Positions 22,026 through 31,318 of a stretch of DNA of 35,896 bases are shown here, one piece after another. The stretch lies in the NCBI GenBank assembly GCA_011947345.1, contig JAAVTG010000159.1, positions 1-35,896 of the forward strand, in the 5' to 3' direction. This DNA comes from Phytophthora quininea. Its lineage: Eukaryota > Oomycota > Peronosporomycetes > Peronosporales > Peronosporaceae. Positions within the stretch are counted from its first letter, which is position 1; the number at the start of each line of letters is the position of its first letter. The position numbers and the translations under genes were made by a program. The notes under the pieces were generated by a model. It saw nothing but the letters and a program-made list of their open reading frames with translations. It did not search any database and was not told where the DNA came from.

Positions 22026-22845
22026 CACTCGTCCGAGGGTGGAACAGCTCCTCGATGTCCTCGAGCAGAATCCCCTTGGTCTCCGGACAGAAGCAGTAGA
22101 CGAACAGCCCGCAGAGGAAGGCCAGGCCGGCGAACAGGAAGAAGACGCCGTTGATGTTCAGATACGGAAAGAGCTTGACGACCTCCGTCATGAGCGCGCC
22201 TCCGACCCAGTTGGCGGCGGTCGAGAGCGACACGGCCGTCGCTCGCACATGGAGCGGGAAGATCTCCGAGCAGTAGATCCAGGGCACCGACCCCACGACG
22301 TCGCGAAGCTGAACACGAAGAGCGCGGTGCCGATGCAGATGAACCAGCCGCCCACTCGGGGACACCCGGCGCTGTCGACGTTGCCGTCGCAGATGGCGGT
22401 GAACAGGACGGCGGCAAAGAGGTGGCCGAGCACCATCCCGACGGCCCCGAGGATCGCCATGTAGCGCCGACCGAACTTGTCCACCATGAACAGCCCCGGC
22501 ATCGTGCTCAGGAAGTTGACTGCGGTGAGCAGCAGCGACGAGTAGATGCCGGCGCCGGTGATGTCCTTGAAGATGAGCGAGCCGTACGTCATGATGGGGT
22601 TGATGCCGGTGGCTTGTTGCAGCAGTTGGAACGTCATGGCGATCACCACACGCTTGCGCACGGACGCCTCCCAGAGCTCCTTGAGCCCCAAGCCACTAGA
22701 CTCTTCCTGTGCGATCTGGTCTCCGATCGCAGTCAGTTCGTGATCCACGTGCTCGGTCTGGCGCAGTCGTCTCAGCACAGCAGCAGCCTTCTCCTCGCGC
22801 TTGTGCTGGCAGGTCCATGGCAAAAGGTGACTGGCATGATCATGG
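22026..22845 (-). pseudogene. Inverted, truncated copy of the MFS transporter (arm B)
   Basis: A copy of the 3' half of the transporter at 17557: helix 7 to FHPRTS, including the QQATGIN and PETKG motifs. It carries the same one-base slip (C run 22291-22294 on the plus strand). At the outer end it also retains MIMPVTF (about 22845-22821), joined directly to the WTYQHK region, so about 130 bp present in copy A (18212-18341) are absent. It lacks the first six helices and cannot be functional. It runs into the Crinkler-like reading frame at 22026. Confidence 0.9.
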
Positions 22846-23138
22846 AGACAGCCGCGATTTGCACCGTCGCGTGGTCATTCCGCGGGTGTTGCTTGGCTAC
22901 CGGGAGAACGAACCGATGCAGCAAGCGTTTGCTACCCGCAGGCAACGTGCACCGCCAACTTGGCACTGCTCTCACGTGGTGCTCCGCGCACACTGCTTGG
23001 GTGTGTACCGGCCAGGTGTCCTTGACGACGTCCTTTGTAGCCATTTGGATCTTGTCCGTGACGGCGGCGCGTCTTCCACACATATCGACATTTAATCCCT
23101 GTCAAACCACTCGTTCTGATTTATCACTTTCACCGGGA
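22846..23138. other. Intergenic left of the REEP promoter
   Basis: No recognisable gene. A minus-strand ORF-like piece (about 23083-22850) has no known motif. Confidence 0.4.
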
Positions 23139-23234
23139 TTTACACAGCATTCGCGTGGTGTTACACAGCGTAGTGGGGTTACATGATGTACCCGTGGGGT
23201 TACTTAAGGGTTAGGGTTTCTTCGCTCATTTTTG
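23139..23234 (+). promoter_or_regulatory. REEP gene promoter: repeated GTTAC elements, telo-box-like motif, initiator
   Basis: Four related elements around TTAC occur at about 23140, 23161, 23179 and 23200 (GGATTTACACAGC, GTGGTGTTACACAGC, GTGGGGTTACATG, GTGGGGTTACTTA), spaced 21, 18 and 21 bp. They are followed by GGGTTAGGGTTT (23208-23219), the complement of a plant-type telo-box. GCTCATTTTTG (23224-23234) matches the start of the oomycete initiator consensus GCTCATTYYNCAWTTT. The coding start is at 23343. Confidence 0.55.
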
Positions 23235-23342
23235 TCCACTAGCAACCTCGGAATCCTGGACCAGCCAGCAGCTAACGTTCTCACTCTCGAAAAAGCTCGC
23301 GCCAAGACCGCCCAAGCCCCCCTCTCAAGTTCTCTCGACGCC

Positions 23343-23921
23343 ATGGAGAAGGTGCAAGTGTACATGGACAAGTGGGCCAAGGACCTGGATAAGTTCCCGG
23401 TGCTGCAGCAGGCGCAGGATGCCACGGGCGTGGAGAAGCTGTACCTGGTGGCCGGCGGCTCGGCGCTCGTGCTGCTGCTGCTGCTCGTGGGCTTCGGCGC
23501 GGGGCTCATCTGCAATCTGGTGGGCTTCGTGTACCCGGCCTTCTGCTCCTTCAAGGCCATCGAGTCGGAGGACAAGCGGGACGACGTGCAGTGGCTCACC
23601 TACTGGGTCGTCTACGCCTGCTTCAACATCGTCGAGGTCTTTGCGGACTTCCTGCTCTACTGGATCCCCTTCTACTACGCCTTCAAGCTGGGCTTCCTGC
23701 TCTGGCTCTTCATGCCCTCCACGCTGGGCGCGTCCTTCCTGTACCAGCACTTCCTGGCGCCCTTCCTCAAGTCGCAGGAGTCGCGCATCGACCGCGCCAT
23801 GAAGGAGGCGGTCAGCAGCGGCGGCGCCGTCATCTCGGACATTAGCGGAGTGGCCAGAGACATTGGCAAGGACGTGACCAAGGCCGTGGCCTCCAAGATC
23901 GTCGACAACTCGACCAAGTAG
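23343..23921 (+). CDS. REEP/HVA22/Yop1 (TB2/DP1) ER-shaping membrane protein
   Basis: A 192-aa protein of the TB2/DP1/HVA22 family, which curves and tubulates ER membrane by hairpin insertion. An N-terminal amphipathic helix (MEKVQVYMDKWAKDLDKF) precedes a long hydrophobic hairpin (about residues 33-63) and the family signature: YPAFCSFKAIES, DDVQWLTYWVVYACFNIVE and LLYWIPFYYAFKLGFLLWLF. The C-terminal tail is amphipathic and rich in Lys/Asp/Ala. ATG 23343 is preferred: it is the first ATG after the initiator-like motif and gives the normal family length. Strong GC3 bias (CTG, GTG, AAG, TAC) suggests high expression. No frame problems. Confidence 0.95.
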   Translation: MEKVQVYMDKWAKDLDKFPVLQQAQDATGVEKLYLVAGGSALVLLLLLVGFGAGLICNLVGFVYPAFCSFKAIESEDKRDDVQWLTYWVVYACFNIVEVFADFLLYWIPFYYAFKLGFLLWLFMPSTLGASFLYQHFLAPFLKSQESRIDRAMKEAVSSGGAVISDISGVARDIGKDVTKAVASKIVDNSTK

Positions 23922-24153
23922 ATGGACCCAGCCCCTGTTTGTGCTGTTGGGCACTCCGTCCCCTCTTCTCACAGAGAAGCTGGAGACAAGTAGAGTGCCC
24001 AGCCACATGTTCTAAGTTAGCTCGCTTTGTTTGAACCTCTCTGATAATCAACTGGTTGCCCTTGCTAGTTGAGAGATCTTACAGTTGGTCTTTATAACCG
24101 GGTGGTCAGTAACGATACTATTCATTATCCTCAAGTGATCCTTGTCTTGACCA
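23922..24153. other. Intergenic REEP 3' / TPR 5'
   Basis: About 230 bp holding the REEP 3' UTR and the TPR gene promoter. TTCATTATCCTCAA (24120-24133) is an initiator-like match about 20 bp before the TPR ATG. Confidence 0.4.
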
Positions 24154-25841
24154 TGAGCGGCGCGTCGTACGCTGCATGGGCCAAGTTCGACGTGGAGAAG
24201 GAGCTGAAGCGCGTGGACGAGGCGGAGCAGCAAGAGAAGCAGCAGAGGCGGCTCCAGAAGCAGGCGCAGGCCAAGGAGAACGTCGAGAGTTCGGCGGTGC
24301 AGGCCGCACAGCAGTCGGCGGACGTTCTGGGAGCGCAGGCGGCGGTGGCGGCCTTGAAGGCCAAGAAAAAGGTAGAAAGGGCAGGAAGCAAGACGATAAA
24401 GATGGAGAGACGATCGAGGAGGAGAAGGCCAAGAAATTACAAGCCAAAGCAGACCTATTGGCCAAGAAACAGAGGCTACTGCAGCAAGTGATGGAGAACC
24501 GCCGTTTGGGGAGAATTTACTGGCAAAGAGAGAGCTGGGGAGATGCTAAAAGCAAGTTTAAAGTGGCATTAACTGGAGTGCAAGAGCTGGAGACATTATC
24601 TCCAGAATTACTGCAAGTTGAGGACCACAAGAGTGAGGAAGGACCAAAGACCAACCAAGAACCAAGTCAGGAGCATGAGCATGCGGAGAAAGACGACAGT
24701 CATCATTGTGGGGAGAACTGCGCACATGAGCATAAGAAGAAGGAGACCAAAAGCCTGTGGAAGTGCTGCCGAAAGCAAACGACCTGCTGGCGATCATCAA
24801 GATGTTTTACAAAGATGTGTACATGGGGATCGGGCGCTGTAATCTTGAAGAAAGACAACTGGCAGCAGCGTCCGAGGCGTTTAAGGAAGTGCTGCTATTA
24901 GATGACACGCACCTGACAGCGTGGGTCAAGAGAGGAGAGACCTTTGAGCGGATGGAGGCCCCGCTGCTGGCCATGCTGCACTACAATCGCGTTGTCAACT
25001 TGGTACGTAGAATTTCGATGCCTGTTGGGCTCTGGTGTTGTGACATAAAGATTATGGAGACTAGGATTCCGACCACGACGAAGGAAAGGAGGGTCTTGAG
25101 CGAGTCAAAGCGAAACTACTGATATCAGGCGACACGTCCAATGGTCCAGTGATCTTTTCAGCGTATTTATATTGTCATCTGACTAACTTTTGCATGCTGT
25201 GTTGATATTGACCAGACAAAGCGAAGATTCTAAATGCAGTGTCAGCGTATACCAATGACCAGACCTTGAAACATATTCTCGAGCGGATTGACTGGGTATT
25301 CGAAGAAGCCAACGTGCTGGCGGCTGAAAATTTTTACGATTACTCGAGCGCAAAATATCAAGTTGTGCTCGGCTGTATCGAGGCAGTGAAGGCTCGTCCT
25401 GAGCTATTCACTACAAACGAGGAAACAGTATCGGTTGTCCTTCGTGAGGTAAACACTATGCACTGATCAGCCAAATCATTCTTCTAATATTTTCAATACT
25501 TAACACAGATCGAGGTGTCCTGCCACTTGAACATCGTCAACGGCTACCTGGAAATGCACCGCAATTTCTTAAGCGGCTTAAGCCATTGCGAGCAGGTCGT
25601 GCAGCTCGACAGCTGTCACCCGACTTGCTACTTTCGCATGGGCCAGCTGTACCAAGCTCTGCACAACTATGAGAAGGCTCTGGGGAGCTTCAAAACAGCG
25701 GAAAACCTACTAACCAAAGGACAATACGACGAGGATCAACGCAAGAAAATGTTGACTACACTCGCCAAGGAGATCGACAAGTGTGAATTCGATCGCAATC
25801 AGTATGATATCGGGTATCTTCGGTCTCTAGCCTCTAAATAA
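24154..25841 (+). CDS. TPR-repeat protein with coiled-coil N-terminus
   Basis: The protein starts MSGASYAAWAKFDVEKELK, an N-terminal helix of the W-x-K-F-D-V type seen in several TPR co-chaperones, followed by a long Glu/Gln/Lys/Ala coiled coil. Next come a helical region (MENRRLGRIYWQRESWGDAK, TPR-like), a His/Cys/Glu-rich linker (HEHAEKDDSHHCGENCAHEH) that could bind metal, and TPR units such as AAASEAFKEVLLLDD and TCYFRMGQLYQALHNYEKAL. Introns: 25003-25064, 25144-25215 (GTCCAG donor, least certain) and 25449-25508. Two one-base frame slips occur, at the A run 24366-24370 and near 24750. No enzymatic domain seen; probably a scaffold or co-chaperone. Its stop is 18 bp from that of the convergent ENTH gene. 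Confidence 0.85.
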
Positions 25842-25859
25842 TAAAAATTGTATCGGGGA

Positions 25860-26672
25860 TCATTTGAAGAACTGCTCTTCCTCGCCATAGTCTTCTTCGT
25901 CGGAAGATGGATGAGTCACAATTCGCGACGCAATGTCGTCGACGACCCTGCCACTTTGAGGGAAGTAAGTGTAGACCGGAGGTCGAGACTCGTCCTGGAC
26001 TGACAGACCGCTTGCCGAAGTATCTCGCTGGGCCGGATATTCGCTCCGCAGTCCACGTGAAGACAAATCCTGGTGCAGTTGTTCCGCTTTCTTACGCGCT
26101 TGGAAGAGAACGTCGTCATCTTCAAGCAAAGCGTTGATATCGGCTGCCGTCTTGCGAACACCCGCGCCAATGTCCAAGTGTTGACTAAATTCGTATTGTT
26201 CGTACTCGTATTTGTTGTAGTCCTCTGCGAGTTCCAATAGAAACGAGCTTCTGGCAGGTTCGCGACAGTCCTTGAGCACTTGAGACGACCCATTGATCAG
26301 CAAATACTGCAGTAGATTCAGTGCCTACAAAATACCCATTAGATGGCAACAAACTATTTCTTTCTTTGGCAAAGTATATTTTACCTTCTTCATCATGTTG
26401 GGGTTGTGCTGGTGGTCGATTAGGATCTCCCAAATCCGCATCTGAATGTATGGACAGTCCACCACGTTCTTGGTACGCGACGCCAGATCTGTCAGCACGA
26501 ATGTCGGGATAGCCACAGCCTGACGGTTCTTGGGACTGAACGACACGATACTGTCTTCTTCCAGCGGCAAATACTGGTCCAGTAAAATCTCCACAGGCGA
26601 CTTGGGCTCCCCGTTCAACGCCGCCTTGACAATCTCCACCACTTCTTCCAACGCAGCTTTCAACCGGTCCAT
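25860..26672 (-). CDS. ENTH/epsin-like domain protein
   Basis: A 250-aa protein with two exons (26672-26385 and 26324-25860, intron 60 nt). The alpha-solenoid fits the ENTH/VHS-type fold: IQMRIWEILIDHQ, then ALNLLQYLLINGSSQVLKD, YEFSQHLDIGAGVRKTAADI and LLEDDDVLFQARKKAEQL. The last two parallel the D-x-G-x-x-VR-x-x-A...LL-x-D...R-x-K-A pattern of epsins. ENTH proteins bind phosphoinositides and recruit clathrin or adaptor coats. The acidic C-terminus (SSDEEDYGEEEQFF) could be a short linear adaptor-binding motif. ATG 26672 (MDRLKAALEEVVEIV) is preferred over the in-frame ATG at 26711, which would lie upstream of the predicted initiator. No frame slips. Confidence 0.82.
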
Positions 26673-26690
26673 ACTAGCGCTCTTCCTGCC

Positions 26691-26727
26691 AACTTGTCGA
26701 ATGACATGCAAAAAGTTGCCTTTTATA
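26691..26727 (-). promoter_or_regulatory. TATA box plus oomycete-type initiator of the ENTH gene
   Basis: On the minus strand TATAAAAGG (26727-26719) lies 24 nt upstream of the A of TCATTCGACAAGTT (26704-26691), a good match to the oomycete initiator. The ATG follows about 30 nt later. Confidence 0.6.
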
Positions 26728-27102
26728 GCTCACTTCAACTTGAATATATTTATAGCTACCGGTATTTTGACAAGGCCGTCGATAAGTTCCAAAATTTATT
26801 GTGAATGAGCTGTTGCTACAATTACAATTGGTTTGTTGGTGATGATGAGTTGTGATTTTGCTTAGTTTGTGAAGATGTTCGGCAGCAGCCGCAGCGTCTG
26901 CGCAGTTGGTGTCAATACATTGTATTTGCTGGAGCACTGCGGAATAGCTGCTACATTCACCCAACCATCCAAGACTTTCCGTTAAACGATCCACCGTGCA
27001 CGGCACCAGAGCCAGCAACTTGGACTCGACTTTCGCACATCAGCACGTGTTGCTCAGGAAAATGAAAGCTACATTTTGGGCGAAAAGCAACATTTTGATC
27101 CT

Positions 27103-27131
27103 GCCTTGTCTGACCAGACATGTTTGCTGGC
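27103..27131 (+). repeat. Diverged inverted repeat, left copy core
   Basis: This 29-nt core matches the reverse complement of 27885-27913 at 27 of 29 positions, with weaker similarity on both sides. Both copies read ALSD-x-TCLLA in one frame. Confidence 0.65.
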
Positions 27132-27884
27132 CGCGATCGCGCAGGTCCGTCAAGGTCGTCTATCCGGTGATTGCGACAAGATACTTTCGCTCTGCAAGAT
27201 GGCGACGCTGCCGTCGGATACAATTGGTGATCCAAATCTTCTTGTACCTCTAACCTTGAAGCTCAGTGCACGTGCAAAATGGAATTATCAAACTCGCCAT
27301 TTCTACGACGTTGTCCAGTCCGGCGCGTTTGAACACTGCTGTCGACTGCGATTGATCGGATGAACGTCTCTGGTCCAGCAGGCCTCCGCAGGCGTCTTGA
27401 TCTCGCCATTCGATGAAGTCTTGGCAACTTGTTGAATGCCACGTTGCAACAAATTGACAACTTCAAACCAGGCGGCAAACATGGCTACATCCTCGAGTGA
27501 TCTTGTTACCCAAGGTGATCTTAGCATATTTGACGACAAGCCACTGCAACACACAACCAGTTGTCGACGCTGTCGAGAATGATGTGCAGTTATCCGACGG
27601 TGGGGGCATTGGAACGGCAAACATCTACAATCTGAAGGAATACAATACGTTTGTTCACACACCCGTAGACTTGGCGGACAGGGTGCGTGCTTGCTTGAGA
27701 GTTGGTTTGCCGTAGAGTTGCGCCTGCTCACTGGCCATCATCGTCACCAGCAAGGTTGTTGGTCCGACACAAACCCGACAAAGACGTCGACCAGGTCTGG
27801 CAGCAGAAATTACCAAATGTCCTAGTTACAATCGTCGGATCGACGACGAGCGCGCTTGACATTCGACGGAGCTGTGCAAGTTAT

Positions 27885-27913
27885 GCCAGCAAACATGTCA
27901 CGTCAGACAAGGC
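27885..27913 (-). repeat. Diverged inverted repeat, right copy core
   Basis: Counterpart of 27103-27131 on the opposite strand. Here the coding-like frame has a stop directly after CLLA. Confidence 0.65.
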
Positions 27914-29449
27914 GGCATCTTGCTGCAGTCATTTTCCAGTGCGGGAATCGAGTCCTCGTCGGAGGGACTTGGATGGGCCATAAATTATGATCCATAATCA
28001 CCTTATCGGATGCTCATGAACGGCAGGCCGGGAATGTCTCTCTGGTCTGCGCAGGGAAATTTGCTGCTGTCGCGTCAGATTCAACTTTATCGACACGGTT
28101 TTGATCTTCTCCTGGCATCCGGACGTGCAGTACGGGCAAGATCACGTTTTTTTCAGTTTGCCTTTGCTAGCTAGGGCACGGAAAATTGCTGCTGGATTCG
28201 TTCAAGTTACCATGCTCACCAATTCTGCTCCGTTATCCAGTGCGACGCCCTCAAACAGCAACATTTCGATGCCGACTGCGATTTAGTTAATCCGGTGGAA
28301 GCCATCGATGAGTAGATGCGACATAGTTTTACTACTAGTCGAGCTACAGTAATTTACAGCGCGCGGCGAGACTGTCATCTAGCCTCGTCCAAGGCAACAG
28401 ATGAAGGAGCCTTGCAATTACGAACATGTCGCTACTAATCGGTGCAGCTTGCCGTTGAAGACGTGGCAGCATGTCGACGTCATTTGCTCAACAGCACCAC
28501 AAGCGGCAACGGACGACAAATCGTTTGATGAAGCTAGGATCGCGACCACCACTTGCAGGGTAACATACCCGGCATTTGTGCCGAGATCTGCGGTCAAAAT
28601 TTCTACAGCGAGCCAATTCAACATGTACGACTGGCCAACCCCATCCTATCTTTTGTCTAGTCTTAGTGCAGGGCCTGCTAGACCAAGTCCCAATCTCAAG
28701 ATTCTTCAGCGTCGGTATCGCTTCCTTTGCAGGTCGAGGCAGATTTTCGCTTAACGGCGATGTGGTTTTGTGTTTGTGCAGCATAGTTCCATGCTACTGT
28801 ACATGCTACGATTTCGGTCTGCAAGTTCCGAACCCATTTGCAGCTCTCCCAGCTGTGCTTCAGGTTTGGGAGCTTACCACTTCCCGCTGTTCGAAGCATA
28901 GCCGATGCAGCACCGCCGAACAGCATGCACGATTTAACATTTTTGTTGGTCGCCGCTCTCATCGTTGAAGTGTGAAATGTATCAAGGCAGAGTCTGAACG
29001 AATCCAGGCAGAGTCTGAGCGACACATCCGAGCCGAGCTCCATCTGGGCGAGCATGATCGCAATCCAATCTTCCCAGAGCATCTCGCCTGGTCTCCTGCA
29101 AAAACACGTTTCTCCACGCAAAAATTCTCGCGTTGGAACTCGACCGGGTGCTTTGAAACGCGACCTTCGTCGCCGTTAAACCAACAATTTTGTTGTTGTC
29201 CGGCCGAAGTGAATTAATAGGTGGGGCGAGTAAATATGGCATGATAGCACTGGAGCTGGAGGACTTGGAAGATCGCCGAGCGAGAAGCTGCTAGAGTGAC
29301 GAATGGTCAGCTCGTGACAAACTCTTGCTGCAATATTACTAAGAGGTCTTTCAGTTGAAAACAATTCACACCTAACTTTATTTACTATCGGTACTCCAAA
29401 TGACTCTATCGTTCACAGCGTCTAAAGTGCTCTACTACCCTAAGAGCGT

Positions 29450-31318
29450 CCTAACTAACGTTCAGTCTCACGTTCAGATCCAAATGGCCGCCCTCCGGCG
29501 AATGCGGGATCCAAATGAGTAATGAACCGCCCCTCTGCCTGGAAGCCCCAGGAACCCTGGACGCCAGCGGTCCAGGTACAACGTCTTCCCTGCCAATGCG
29601 GTGACGTTTGATGTCCAGGTTGCATTACCTCCGGCCTTGACGTCGATCTCGTCGATCTTGGTGCCACCGGACATGATGTTAACCGTCACGTCCTTTGTAT
29701 CTTTGCTTGTGAAGTTGATGATGACGTCGCCGTCGCCTTCTCTCTTCCAGGACATGGTGCTGCCGTTGAAGGCGTCTTGAACCGTGCGCAATCCCAACGT
29801 GCTGGGATCGGTGCCGTCATCAATCTGGCCCATGAACTGTGTCGGCCCGCAAATGGTCTCCAGGTATTCGGCAAAGAGACCGGTGAGACCGGTGAGATCG
29901 AAACCCGTGACGGCGACGGAGATGAAGATGCGGTCCATCGCCCAGTAGATCTTGCCGTTCCGCTCCATGGTGGTGGCGTTGTTGCTGGTCCCCTTGGAGA
30001 TCAGGTCGTTGATCATGATGGAGTAAGCCTTGCGCAGTTGCGCGCGCGTCGCGTACGCCGTCTTCTCGTTGGACTCCTCAATCAGCTGCGGCATGCAGTT
30101 GTTGGTCACCGTGGCGATATCGTACTTGACGAGGTCCGACTCGGACATCTTGATGCGCAGCTCGTCGTCCGTGATGGCCGGGTTGTCCTTGCGATACTGG
30201 CCGACGGTCAGCCACGTGCGGTCGTTCAGCGCCCTGAGGTCGTATCCGCAGGTCGACTCCGACTTCATGGCGTCTTTGAGGTAGCCGATCTCCGTGTCGT
30301 TGATCGTCTCGGCGGCCACGGTGAAGTTGGCGCCGGTCAGGAAGGCCTTGAACTTGTCCCAGCCAGACACGATTTCCTTGTTGTACGCAATGATGTTGAT
30401 GAGGATCCACTCGAAGGTGACAAGCACTCGGCCGGCGACATCGAGCCACTGCGGGACGTCGATGCCCTTGCACATGTAAATGGCCATCGGCAGGTCCGTC
30501 ACGACGTTGTTGGACTGGTACAGCAGGTTGAGGATCTTGTCCTGCGAGGCCGTCGGGTCCGTGATCTTGATAGTACGCACGTAACGCATGATGGCTCTCA
30601 CCACACCGATCATCATGAGTCCGCATTCGAGCACCGTTCGGATCCAGCGTTCCTGCTTGACGAGGTTCAGCGCGATGGCGACGGCGGCACCACCCATGGC
30701 GGTACCGATTACAGCGGTGGTCTTCCATATCACCTCACTCTTGCAGTCGTCGTTCTGTCTGATGCACTCGAGGCCGCACTCGATCGGGTACTCCATGGGG
30801 CACTCGGTCCAGCAGGTGCCTGTGAGTTTGTGGCGGTTAAAGTTATACGGACAGGTCTTCATGATGTGGGCCTCCCGATAGCAGGCCGAGTCCGGAGCAA
30901 TAGATTGAGGACCGACCCAGTTGCGGTAGGTCGACTCGATGCCGCTTTTGGCTTCAGTGGGTTTGGCCAGCACAAGTCCGTTGGTCGAGATGCCGGTCGA
31001 AGACACGTCGAGGTAGGAGCCCGATGCTGATCCGGTTGAGTCGACGTCCGATCCAGCACCGGGCGAAGCTTCAGTGGAGGCGTCTGAAGGTTCTGAAGCC
31101 GATCCTGATTCCGAATCGAAGAGTGACGGCGACAACCTCTTGACTTCCGGTGAGATGGTCTTTCCTGTGCGATTGAAAGCTCCTTTGGTCACGGCGTTGG
31201 AGCCTGAAGAAGACTTGTCATCGTCGTCGTCGTTCCAGAATGTCCAGTCGAACGCCGAGGCGCCGACCAAAGTGGCCACGAGGACCAGAATCGCGAGCCC
31301 CACCCGCGATCGCTTCAT
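29450..31318 (-). CDS. Large secreted, Cys-rich, N-glycosylated protein with a membrane-like segment
   Basis: ATG 31318 opens a 614-codon frame with a clear signal peptide (AILVLVATLVGASA), an acidic/Ser-rich stretch (DWTFWNDDDDDKSSSG), a Ser/Asp/Gly-rich spacer, then a compact Cys-rich region (CYREAHIMKTCPYNF, CWTECPMEYPIECGLECI, DDCKS). A hydrophobic helix follows (TTAVIGTAMGGAAVAIALNLV), then further hydrophobic segments (LECGLMMIGVVRAIM, RVLVTFEWILINIIAY). Several NxS/T sequons lie in the C-terminal half (NFT, NDT, NAT, NGS). I do not recognise the family; it resembles the large secreted proteins of oomycetes without known function. The first frame stops at 29474, but after the C run 29530-29533 (plus strand) a neighbouring frame gives a more protein-like tail ending near 29450, which would fit one missing base. 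A 417-codon ORF on the other strand is its antisense shadow. Confidence 0.85.

Larger units (their letters stand above)
26728..29449. other. 2.7-kb gene-poor region with decayed coding-like repeats
   Basis: No intact conserved gene. A plus-strand open frame (about 26986-27363) with HFDPALSDQTCLLAAIAQ and a diverged inverted counterpart near 27955-27830 suggest copies of an unidentified gene or element. A minus-strand ORF (27731-27303, with LEDVAMFAAWFEVVNLLQRG) is not recognised. A 21-nt tandem duplication (AGGCAGAGTCTGA...) lies near 28983-29025. Confidence 0.45.

Noticed and set aside
22422..23186. 254-codon plus-strand ORF
   Set aside because: Mostly antisense of the MFS copy B; the same shadow appears opposite copy A at 18127-18738.
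23208..23220. Interstitial telomere
   Set aside because: Only about one and a half TTTAGGG-like units are present, too few for a telomere remnant; treated as a promoter motif instead.
23325..24008. 227-codon minus-strand ORF
   Set aside because: Antisense of REEP; no family resemblance, while the plus strand has a complete HVA22 signature.
27303..27731. 142-codon minus-strand ORF as a gene
   Set aside because: Only its C-terminal half looks protein-like, it overlaps a plus-strand coding-like repeat, and no family is recognised.
29777..31030. 417-codon plus-strand ORF
   Set aside because: Antisense shadow of the secreted protein; its composition (Asp/His/Val/Arg repeats, no motifs) is that of a GC-rich reverse frame.
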